Below are positions 54,693 through 64,000 of a stretch of 64,000 nt of DNA, in pieces (within the stretch, counting starts at the first letter, position 1; every line of letters starts with the position of its first letter). A model generated the notes under the pieces. The model saw only the letters and a list, made by a program, of their open reading frames with translations. It was not told where the DNA came from and did not search any database. Both the position numbers and the translations under genes were made by a program. This stretch comes from Hemerocallis citrina (taxonomy: Eukaryota > Streptophyta > Magnoliopsida > Asparagales > Asphodelaceae): NCBI GenBank assembly GCA_017893485.1, contig JACEHZ010000589.1, positions 2,048,501-2,112,500 of the forward strand, read 5' to 3'.

Positions 54693-57600
54693 TTAGACTT
54701 TCCTAATGAGAAGGAAAAGCCTCTGATCCAACTCAAAGTTAGTTGCATTGGATGGATCCCCACTCAGCATCATCAGAAGCCCACCAAACGATGCATATAT
54801 ATCCCTGCAAGAAAGAGATATTTTTATTAAAAAAAAATTATATACGGGGAAATAGCATATGTGGTGTATCCCTCAGCAGAACAAATTACACAAATGCTAC
54901 ACATGCCTCATTTTTTACCCCAAACCTACCTTAAGCACTAAAAGACAAACAAAAAATGATTTAAAAATTACCCTAATCTTGTCTTTTAGTGATTAATAGA
55001 TCCCACTACATTTATAATGTATGTTAGGGGTAAAATTTCATGTAGGTATAGCATTCCTCAACAAATTATCCACAACCTAGGAAGCACGGACTCTTCACGG
55101 AGGCGCTCGCACTCGAGTATGACTCGTATCGGACACGGGTACAGTTGGGTGCGGCGGGACACATTCCCAGTGTGGAGGGGTGAGTGTCCCATTAATTTAA
55201 ATTAAAATCATAAAATATGGTGCAGCTGGGTGCGGTATTAAGTGCAGCGCGACACTGGTCTTAGTTATTTAGTGCGGGTTTGGTTTTTTTGTGTAGGTTT
55301 CGGTAGTATCTTTTAACCCAAACCCTGAAACTCGTTTCAATAAAACACCACCTAATCCCTAGATCCCCAAATCATCTCTCTCTTTAGATCTCATTTTTAA
55401 ACTATGTTGTGCTACGTTAGACCTTACGATTATGTTGTGCTATGTTAAACCTTATGACTATATTAGACTTGTTAGTGTTTTATGACTATGTTTAGAGTTT
55501 TATAACTATGTTGTGCTATATTGTCATTTTGATTGGTTAATGAATAATGAATGATAATGATTTTGGTTTTTTATACAAAAACATGAATATTAATATTAAT
55601 ATATAATTATATAAAATAAGTAATTAAATATTAGCCGAATCCCAGCGGCACGCGCATCCCATTGTTTGTGGAAATTGCCGCATCCCTGCACCCGCATCCC
55701 CGCACCCGAATCGGTGCTTCCTAGTCCACACTCAAAACATCTCATACCAAATCAAACATAAACAGTAGCGAGTACATAAAAATGAAAATCATTAAATTCT
55801 ATTAAATGTGTTTTCAAGAAAAAATGGGCTGAAATGCACATTAGGCAGCAAAATAATATACAGGATAATAGGACTATACTATCTGAATTAGATATTAAGG
55901 AATTGCTAGTGTTTTACTAATTCCTCCTAAAAGGGTATAGTAGCAACAATCAAATTATCCAGATAACAAGTAGCAATATAATTTTATTATAAAGAAAAAT
56001 TAAGTTTAAGACCAAATTTATTGAATTATCTTAAACAGTAAATTTCTCTTTCTTTTCTCTTGCTTTAGGAGTGTAACTAAACGAAATTATTTTTTACTTT
56101 GTACGGTAATAGTATCTAATTTCAATTTAGAAGTTAATCTTTTAACCTGAATTAAAAAAAGATAAGAGATAAACCCTAATTACAAAGTAACCAAGTTTGC
56201 CGCAGCTTTTCTGCATATGTTGCAAAGTTCCAACCAATTCAAGTATGGGAAAAATGACTATAACAAAAAGAAAAAACATCAACAAAATTTCTAGGAAGAA
56301 ACGGAAGATCCAAAGATATGAAATACAAGGACTAAAAAAATTGGGGGCCCCTAAAAATGCGCAAAATTCGGGGGGGCCCATATTTAATTTTTTGGGCTTT
56401 TGTTTTTTAAATTAGTACTTGGGCCGCAACTTATTTTAGTTGGGCTTGGGTTTGTATGGAGATTTATTTCTCAAATCCCTAAATCTCCATCTATTTCTCC
56501 ATATATATCGGTTTTTTCCGAATTGTACAAAAATAACCTCTCAACAACTAGAGTAAGAGGGAAAGCATAACTCACTAGATAAGAGAGTAAATTTTTTTTT
56601 GTTCTCACCTTTGTTAGAGAAATGCAAAATAAGTGGATGGCCTGTCCTTTAAAAAATGCATCGGAACTTCACTCAGAAACTAAGAAACAAAAGGATTTTG
56701 TATGCTCTTCTCCCAGATGAGATTCAATCACAAACCCTTGTACCACATTAGTCGTGCAGGCTATGTAATTAGAAAATGGTAATTTCTCCATAATATAAAT
56801 TACTCTTGATGGCTATGACAGAAGGTATTAGCTGGCATGAAGGAGTTGCTTAAAATTTAGTTCTGAATATGAAAAAATGCAAGGGATTGCTACAGACTAG
56901 TACCATGGAAACATTAAGGTTAGACCCTAATTTATAAGAGATTTACAAATGACAAACTGTTGCATAGATGGTGCTTGCTTATATGTGGCAAGAAAATGGA
57001 AAATGGGAAGAAAAAACATAGTTTCCTAAAGGGATTAGAGAGTGGTAATCTTAGTATGTGATGCAGGCTAAGAAACTCAAATAGATACAACGGCCTGACG
57101 AACATGATGCAACACTGACATACTGAAAATTCTAGAATTTTACATGAAAGGGAAGCTTATGATACTTGTTTTTGACACGACACGTGTTCCTTCAAAAAAT
57201 GTCTCACTGCTTCGTAGGTGGGCTACAATTTTTCTGGAGTGACAATAGAAGTTAGAAAGTGACTAAATGCGCTGGTGACCATTTAGTGCTATTACAGCGC
57301 TCTGCCAATTGCAACTCAATCCGCAGTAAAGGAATAAAAACAGAAATGTGAGGTTACTTATGATAGATACTTGTTTTTGACACATGACACAAGTTCTTCA
57401 AAAAATGTCTCACTGCTTCGTAGGTGGTGGGCTACAATTTTTCTGGAGTGACAACAGAAGTTAGAAAGTGACTAAATGAGCTGGTGACCATTTAGTGTTA
57501 TTACAGCGCCAACTGCCAATTGCACCTCAATCCGCAGTAAAGGAAAAAAAAAAACCAGAAATGTGAGATTACTATCCACAAGTCCATAGTAATCTGAGGT

Positions 57601-60600
57601 CAAAAATGCCAAAGTTATTAGGGAAAAATATTTGAGTGACAGAATGAGATTAGTGTGCAAAAAGAAAAGATTTGAGACGCTCATACGCAGAAGTAATAAA
57701 AACGTAAATAAAACAAAAACTATCATGTACCAAAAAAGAAAAAAATTATAAAAATTTCCAAGATATGAATCCGCAATTCACATGCAAGTTAACAAGGAAA
57801 AGTGAAAACTTTTCCTTGGAAGGTTCAAGCAATTTTATATTCATCTTACTGAAGCAGTTATGGAAATTGTTATTATTCAAGACAGAATCAGGCAAAGAGT
57901 TCATAACCATATTTGGGAAAGAAGGAGCAAATGAGGGTTGTAGGCCTAGTGGAGCACAAAAAATTACTGAAAGAAGGAATGTATAGTCCACTAGACAGGA
58001 GAGTGAACTTTCTTTATTTTAACCCTTGGTTAATGAAATGTCAAATAAGCGGATAGCTTGTTCTTTGAAAACACACATGTGATATTCTGAGATTCAATCA
58101 TAAACCCTTCTTTCTATTATTCTATATCTTTTGTGCAGGCTATATAGTTATGAACTGAAAATTTTCTCTTCAGTAAGAATTAAGCTACTCCTGATGCCCA
58201 CAATAATAGAGATCAGGCATTAGTTGGAATTGTATACAGAAAAATTGAACAATTTGCCTACAATTTAGTTCTGCATGAGAAATTTTGCAAGGGATTACTG
58301 CAAACTAATATTATGTGAACATAAAGGTTACAAATCGTTAAACGAGATTTGCAAACTGATGAACCGATTACTTATCTGCTGGTTGCTTATATTGGGGTAG
58401 CAAAATGGAAAAAGGAAAACTCATTATTTATCGAAGGGGATTAGAGAGTGGTAAGTTAGTATGTAATGAAAGCTAAGAATCTCAAACTGACTTGCGGACA
58501 GAGACACCACAAAACACTAAATACTGAAAAAGTCTAGAATATTATATTAAAAAGGAAGCATAACTATAGATACATGTGTTTCACATATGTTCATGACAAC
58601 ACAGCTTCCCACAATGATTCGCTGCTCCATAGATGTGGCTTCTAATTTTGTTAGTGTAACAACAGAAGTTAGAAAGTGACTAGGACCATGCTGATTTTAG
58701 TGCTTTTACAGTTCCAACTCACTCACCAAAAAAGCAAAATCAGTAAAAATATGAGGCTCATTTGCACAAGTCCGTAGAAATTTGAGATGAATATGCATGT
58801 TAGGGATTAATATTTACGTGATTTAAAGGAATTAATATGTGACAACTAACAAGAAAATATTTGAGTGGCTGGTACGAAAAATACCATTGTAAAGTTATAT
58901 GTTCATTGAACTTTCAGTCACAAGCCACAATACAAAGATAATTTGTACCAAAAAACCCTTCGGGTTCTAGTTAAAATGCCTTCAAAACCACAAACTATTC
59001 CCCTCTTTATGGCAAAGAGGATGTGTACTGGGAAATGTTTCCAAGAAGTGATGCAACACTACGATTATGATTAATTTTTGCGAAGTGGAAGAATTATTTG
59101 CAGGAACAAGGAAGAATTATTTGCAGGAACAACACAACAAAAACAAGCGCCAATAATTCAAATACGGGGACAGGAGGTAAAATCAAGCAGAGAAGTCATA
59201 CACTTTAAGTTTGTCCGCAGCAACGTCCTCCGAAATCTTGTACAATTTCCCGTGCATTACATACTCAAACTTGTCTGCAAGCGACTTTCGAGCACCCTGG
59301 AGTAGAAAATGATCTATTATAATCAGGTTCTGAATTTCCAACGAGTGTCATGCATAATAGGATTTTAAAAAAAAGCTCCCAAACTCAAAAGGAATTGGAC
59401 TACTTTTTCTAGTGAACATTAGTTTGAATATTTCGGGGCATGTATATCCCTATCCGTCATCCTTTTTCGTATAAAACAGGAATAAACTGATATAAGAGTA
59501 GACTGTGAATTTACAATATCAAAATAAATTTGACATATATGATCTACTCATTACCAAGTTAAAAAGCTCCCCAACTTAAGAAAGGAATTGGAGTACTTTT
59601 TCTAGTTAATATTAGTTTGAATATTTCAGGGCATGTATATCCATATCCTTCAACCTTTTTCGTATATAACAGGAGGAACAAGCATATATAAGAGTTGACT
59701 GTGCATTTACAATATCCTCAAAATAAATTTGACATGTCTGATCTACTCATTACCAAGCTAACATTTGACGGTGCTAACGTGACATACAATGAAAGAACTG
59801 TCAATCGTCATGATATACAATGAAAATCGTACAATCCAACCAGTGATATTTTATATATTCGAAAATAATACATAATTATAAAACAACTAACTGTAAGCAA
59901 TTTTAAATAGTAGGAAAAAGATGTGAATAGACATTTCTTGTATCAAATAAGTTAGAAAGAACAGAGAACTGATCATTCCTGACAAATCTTAAAATTATTT
60001 TGTTTAAGCAATTGATGCCCTCATGGAAAATTGAAAGGAAAACCATGTTCTGCAACTTATATAAAAATTAAACAAATTATCATCCAACAAAACAAGTAAT
60101 ACTAAAGCTGCATATTTAGACAACAAAGTGAGTTTCCATATATCTAAATTTGGTACTGCTCCATACACCATATGCTCGATATCTATACTACACATTCCGA
60201 ATTAAATGAATGAGCATCTAATAATTATTGAAAATTTTAAAAGTTGTGGGTGAAGAATAGAGTAGATCTCCCTAACAGAAACATCTTATTTACCAGCAAT
60301 TGATATATCATGCAAGCAACATGGCAGCCATTAGTCCAATCACACATTTAAGTGCCAAAAAGTTCCTAAACTAGACTCTCGTGGAGCAGATATGAGCACT
60401 CATTCTCATCATTTTGTAAAACTACAGAAACACCTGCATCTATATGATGTTCCCTTCTTAAACCGTTTAAAAAACAAATATGAATGTTACAAGTAAAGCA
60501 GTCGAAGGGCAGTACCGGCATATAGTAGCCAGTGTCAGGAGTTCCATCCAAACTCAGCGTAGGAGTCAGCACCATAGTGAACTTATCATCCTTGTGAAGG

Positions 60601-60861
60601 GGATATATTTCAGAGTTGATATCCAGCTGCATCGTCATTTCAAATTGTTGACTGTCCGCAACAATTCGGGTCACTAACAGGGGCAAGGAAAACAAAAAAA
60701 CGCAAACAAATAATCTGATTGAGTTACTAAAATTTTTGAAGGAAATGAATTCACTAACCTCAAAAGAAATGAAATGAGTAGGAAGTACCTTTATCGAACT
60801 TTTTGCCATCTGGGTTCAAATCCTTTACCACGAAAATATCCTCAAACAAATGTTGGGCCAT
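54693..60861 (-). CDS. NRPB8: RNA polymerases II, IV and V subunit 8 (RPB8), four coding exons
   Basis: Coding exons on the minus strand: 60861-60789, 60673-60516, 59296-59202 and 54804-54693, total 438 nt, 145 residues plus stop. That matches the usual plant length of about 146. Landmarks are [21 protein letters not shown] [49 protein letters not shown] and [13 protein letters not shown]8 is a small beta-barrel subunit shared by nuclear polymerases. The exon 3 donor is set by phase: AAAGT|GTATGA joins in frame to CAG|GGATATATATGC; reading on instead would stop after seven codons. Intron 3 is 4.4 kb and packed with repeats. The start ATG follows a splice acceptor (GGTTAG|GATGG), so a 5'-UTR intron is likely. 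No stops or shifts were seen, so the gene is probably active. Confidence 0.93.
55077..55724. mobile_element. Small inverted-repeat DNA transposon, possibly hAT type
   Basis: The ends CTAGGAAGCACGGACTC and GAATCGGTGCTTCCTAG are imperfect inverted repeats. The flanks TCCACAAC (55069-55076) and TCCACACT (55725-55732) agree at 6 of 8 positions, which would fit a decayed 8-bp hAT duplication. GC-rich GGTGCGGCGGGACAC segments lie near the ends. There is no transposase. It lies in NRPB8 intron 3. Confidence 0.65.
57151..57574. repeat. Tandem duplication, about 207 bp, in NRPB8 intron 3
   Basis: CTTGTTTTTGACAC…ACTGCTTCGTAGGTGG…CAATCCGCAGTAAAGGA occurs at 57151-57356 and 57357-57574. A third, diverged copy is near 58590-58770. 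The larger flanks (about 56620-57180 and 58020-58570) also resemble each other, so a longer duplication preceded the local one. Confidence 0.75.
59371..59757. repeat. Tandem duplication, about 190 bp, in NRPB8 intron 2
   Basis: AAAGCTCCCAAACT…TTGAATATTTCGGGGCATG…TCTACTCATTACCAAG recurs once at about 59562. It lies just upstream of exon 3 on the sense strand; the acceptor itself is not duplicated. Confidence 0.8.
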
Positions 60862-61069
60862 CCTAACCAAGGGGGAGAGAGACAAAAATTGAATAAAGAC
60901 GGTGTCTTTACCATGAAAATGTCAACTTTAAAGAAAATCAACAATACAGAGTAATAGTATGTCTCCCCCAACCCCCGCCACCCCTCCTCCTCCTCCTCCA
61001 CCACCTCCTCCTCCTCCATCCGACAAAAAACACTATCCATAAAGCCTTGTTGAGAGAGAGAGAGAGGTT

Positions 61070-61200
61070 ACCTCGGGGTGTGAGATCGATTGTTTCTGCG
61101 ACAAAAACCCCAGTTGAGGAGTTAGAGTTATCAAGAATGAGAGTAGAGATTTGAAAATTAGGGTTTAAAAGATTGCCGAAGAGAAATGGAGGTGATTTGT
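61070..61200 (-). promoter_or_regulatory. NRPB8 leader with telo-box
   Basis: On the minus strand AAACCCTAA (61166-61158) precedes a pyrimidine-rich leader that ends at a donor CCGAG|GTAACC near 61071. The inferred 5'-UTR intron runs to the acceptor at about 60863. Telo-boxes near the start site are typical of plant genes for ribosome and polymerase components. Transcription start is inferred. Confidence 0.6.
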
Positions 61201-61209
61201 TGGAAATTA

Positions 61210-61825
61210 ACAAGGAGGTGAAGGGGAGATCTCAGCCATTGGATTGGGACCAAAAGGCCGTCATTTGTCATTTCTTTTAGGAAGAATCTAAAAGATTTTG
61301 TTGCTGGAGATGCATTTGGTATTTGGGCCGGGTTGGGCTTCAATTAGAGCCGAACCAAACTTGTAATTTTTAAGCATAATTCTCTTTGATTTAGATTTTA
61401 GAGATGTCAATTGGGCCGTTTTGGCCCGTTAAACTCCTCCAAAATGTAAAAGCCCGTTTAAATTAGAGTCCTTTGGGGGGGGAAAAAAAAAAAAAGGAGA
61501 AATAGTGAGCGATAGATGAAAACCTAAACTTCAAAAAATAAATGGTCATGATTCAGTAAAGAATTGATACGATAGGTAGATGAAAGGTTGCATCTCCATA
61601 TGACTAACTATCTTTTATACTGTAATAATCAGAGAGTTGAACTTTTTTATAATTTAAAAAAAAAAAAAAAAAACACACTAAATAATTAGAGAGTTGAGCT
61701 ATGTTCAAATACAAACTGTGAAATCATTAACCCTACAACAACTTCGGAGTAGTGGAGTAGTAGCAGACCTTTCACAAGTTTATATAAGTGGAGGACGATA
61801 GTCTAATTACACACCTTTAAAACGG
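61210..61825. other. Upstream region of NRPB8, no gene seen
   Basis: No gene seen. It contains GGGG(A)n and (A)n runs and GGGCCGTTTTGGCCCG (about 61411-61426), and nothing else I can assign. Confidence 0.4.
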
Positions 61826-62289
61826 CTTGCTCAGGTTAAGACTTCAAATTGTACCAATCCTTAGTACTTAACTGTAACTTACCTGCATTGCATAGCTAAA
61901 TAATTTGCATGCAGTTATATTAGTAAAGATTTTGGATGCAAATACACAGCTTATATCTTGCTACACAACTTCCTAAAGTATAAGTATAACTAGCTTTTGT
62001 TTGCAATTTGACCTGATTTCTGCAGGGCTTATTTACTGAAAAAAGCATCAATGTCACCACTGAGTTGTAGAAGATGAATTTGAGATGGGTAAAGGAATAT
62101 CTCATACTCGAGGTTACACTGTGCGTCGCAGTCTTTACCAATAAAAAAACAAAAACCTTCAATGTCATGATTAATGGCATTTGTGATGGCGCATTCTATC
62201 CAAAGCTTTTGAAGCCCACAAGATGGGAAAAGGACAGGCACCTTCCTATTACAAACAATGGTGATCAGAGACTTATATAGCTACACTAG

Positions 62290-62376
62290 TTCAAAGAAAA
62301 CATATTTCTTTAAAACCTTTTTAATGAAAGAGACGACCGAGTAGGTCACTTTTATCTCGAAAAAAAAAAAAAAGCA
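62290..62376 (+). mobile_element. Very short LINE tail
   Basis: CTTTTTAATGAAAGAGACGACC…TCACTTTTATCTCG followed by A14 matches the tail of LINE1/LINE2 (TTAATGAAANCGGTGAC…TTTATTCTCAAAA). It is absent from the second duplication unit, so it came in after the duplication. Confidence 0.65.
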
Positions 62377-62662
62377 AGAACATAAGTTGTGACTGCACCA
62401 ATGATAGAGTTGTCGTTCTAAGAGTGGCCAATTGTAATGGATTTGTTCTCTGTGAATCGTTTAATTAATTCTCACCAGTTGCATGGATAACCTTTGTTGG
62501 GATTACCAAACAATGGTGATCAGAGAATATACAGCTGCAGTAGTTCAAAGTAAGAGCATAGTTGGTGACTGCACAGATGATCGAGTTGTCACTCAAAGAG
62601 TGGCCAGTTGTAATCGATTTGTTGTCTGCGAATCCTTCAATTAATACTCAGTAGCTGTATGG

Positions 62663-62893
62663 AATTTTATTTTTATTTTTATTTTTATTTTTTTTGGGGG
62701 GGGGGAGTGGAATACGGCCACCATGTTTCATTAATAAGAAATTAACAAAACAAACTCAGAGTATTAAGCCAAAGTACAAACTACAAATAAGAAATAAAAT
62801 ATGAAGCAACATTACCAGTACAAATAACAAGTGGTCCCTCCAACAAAATCCATGGTTGGGCCGTCAAATCGATAGTCTTCAACAAATTCATCC
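62663..62893 (-). mobile_element. 5'-truncated LINE tail with CTGTATGG duplication
   Basis: CTGTATGG lies at 62655-62662 and 62894-62901. The insert begins with (TTTTTA)n and a G13 run, the complement of an A-rich tail, and then TTTCATTAATAAGAAATTAAC. The second duplication unit lacks it and has an uninterrupted TTGTATGGATTCATTGG. Confidence 0.78.
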
Positions 62894-64000
62894 TGTATGG
62901 CTTCATTGGACAAACCTTTGTTGGGATTGAATGGATTCAATACATACTAGGAGTGGCAACCGGTCCGAGTGGGCTGGTCCGGGCTGCAGCCCGCCGGGTC
63001 CAATCTTGTAGCAGGTCGTGCCAGTCCAGGCTGCATTTGGGACCAGGTCGGTCCCGGAGATGGTTAAGACTTCAAATTGTACCAATCATTAGTACTTAAC
63101 TGTAACTTACCTGCATTCCATGGCTAAATAATTTGCTCAGGTTAAGACTTCAAATTGTACCAATCATTAGTACTTAACTGTAACTTACCTGCATTGCATA
63201 GCTAAATAATTTGCAGTTATATTAGTAAAGATTTTGGATGCAAATACACAACTTCCTAGAGTTTAACTAGCTTTTGTTTGCAATTTGACCATATTTCTGC
63301 AGAACTAATTTTCTGAATTTTAGTGACAAAAGTTTCAATGTCACCACTGAGTTATAGCTCATAATGGTAAGAATTTGAGATGGGTAAATGAAGATCTAGT
63401 TCCGAGGTTATCCTGCTGTCGATCGCAGTCTTTATTAATATATATATATATAAAACCTTCAATGCCATGATTAATGGCAGTTGTGATGGCGCCATTCTAT
63501 CCAAAGCTTTTGAACCCCACATGATGGGAAAAGGACAGCCACTTCGTATTACAGACAATGGTGATCAGAGACTGATATGTAGCTGCAGTAGATCAAATTA
63601 AGAGCATATAAGTGGCGACTGCACGGATGACAGAGTGGTCGTTCTAAGAGTGGTCAAGTGTAATGGATTTGTTCTCTGTGAATCATTTCATTAATTATCC
63701 GCGGTTGGAAGGATAACCTTTGTTGGGATTACCAAATAATGGTGATCAGAGACTGATATTCACTGCAGTAGTTCAAAGTAAAGCATAGGTGGTGACTGCA
63801 TGGATGATCGAGTTGTCACTGAAAGAATGGCAAATTGTAATGGATTTGTTGTTTGTGAATCCTTCAATTAATACTCACCTGTTGTATGGATTCATTGGAC
63901 AAACCTTTGTTGGGATTGAATGGATTCAATACAGACTAGGAGTGGCAACTGAACCAGGTGGGCTGGTCCGGCTGCAGCCCGCCGGGGTCAATCTTGTAGC

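Larger units (their letters stand above)
61826..64000. repeat. Large imperfect tandem duplication, two units of about 1.0-1.3 kb
   Basis: TTAAGACTTCAAATTGTACC occurs near 61836, 63065 and 63143. CAATGTCACCACTGAGTT occurs near 62049 and 63336, and ACTAGGAGTGGCAAC at 62947 and 63935. Each unit also holds two inner copies of GTTGGGATTACCAAA-NAATGGTGATCAGAGA. Offsets vary (988-1287) because of insertions in unit 1. No protein family was recognised on either strand. The second unit runs off the window. Confidence 0.8.

Noticed and set aside
55069..55732. Firm hAT assignment
   Set aside because: Only 6 of 8 duplication bases agree and no transposase is present, so the class is left open.
59078..59305. 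Plus-strand frame over NRPB8 exon 3
   Set aside because: It is the antisense shadow of a conserved exon.

Overview
This window is nuclear DNA from a flowering plant, probably a eudicot. The evidence is intron-bearing plant genes (RNA polymerase subunit 8, chaperonin-60 beta, callose synthase), plant-type LTR retrotransposons (Tat-lineage Gypsy, Copia with initiator-Met primer sites), plant L1-type LINEs, non-autonomous Helitrons and Tourist-like MITEs. The species cannot be named from the sequence alone. Only one host gene looks intact: NRPB8 (54693-60861, minus strand), four coding exons giving 145 residues. Almost everything else is nested transposable elements and two degraded gene fragments.

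Layout. 1-8173: a degenerate Tat-lineage Gypsy element on the minus strand with its 5' LTR at 7592-8173. Its 3' noncoding part (1-2040) carries three different tandem arrays with periods of about 134, 221 and 54 bp, and its 3' LTR lies outside the window. 8286-8989: Tourist-like MITE A. 9777-20219: a non-autonomous LTR element with 147/143-bp LTRs and target duplication GGTTC. It is split by an 8.4-kb Copia element (10371-18732, target duplication CAACC), which itself carries MITE B (11527-12239). 20225-24660: a possible minus-strand promoter with 32-bp repeats, a minus-strand Copia remnant, and a TRIM-like element with (TA)n-rich LTRs. 25332-26370: five exons of a callose synthase pseudogene. 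26414-29573: palindromic Micron-like units separated by microsatellites, with Helitron H1 inserted in the array. 29789-37240: chaperonin-60 beta pseudogene exons, interrupted by LINEs and Helitron H2. 37606-44514: two more LINE insertions with clear target duplications. 45917-53366: MITE D, split by LINE3, which is itself hit by Helitron H3 and MITE C. 53634-54342: MITE E. 54693-61200: NRPB8. 61826-64000: an imperfect large duplication with small LINE tails.

The insertion order can be read directly. Target duplications pair the two sides of nearly every insertion, giving the nests outer LTR element <- Copia <- MITE B, and MITE D <- LINE3 <- (H3, MITE C). Both large retroelements have lost catalytic residues, so none of these copies should be self-mobile.

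The most unusual signal is in the five Tourist-like MITEs. Each carries several palindromes of exactly 21 bp with the common frame GACGG-N11-CCGTC. The inner core is nearly uniform within a copy but differs between subfamilies: ATATCATAT-type in A and B, TATATGTTATA in C, AGATAATCT in D, CACTTGAAGTG in E. I know of no described element with this design.
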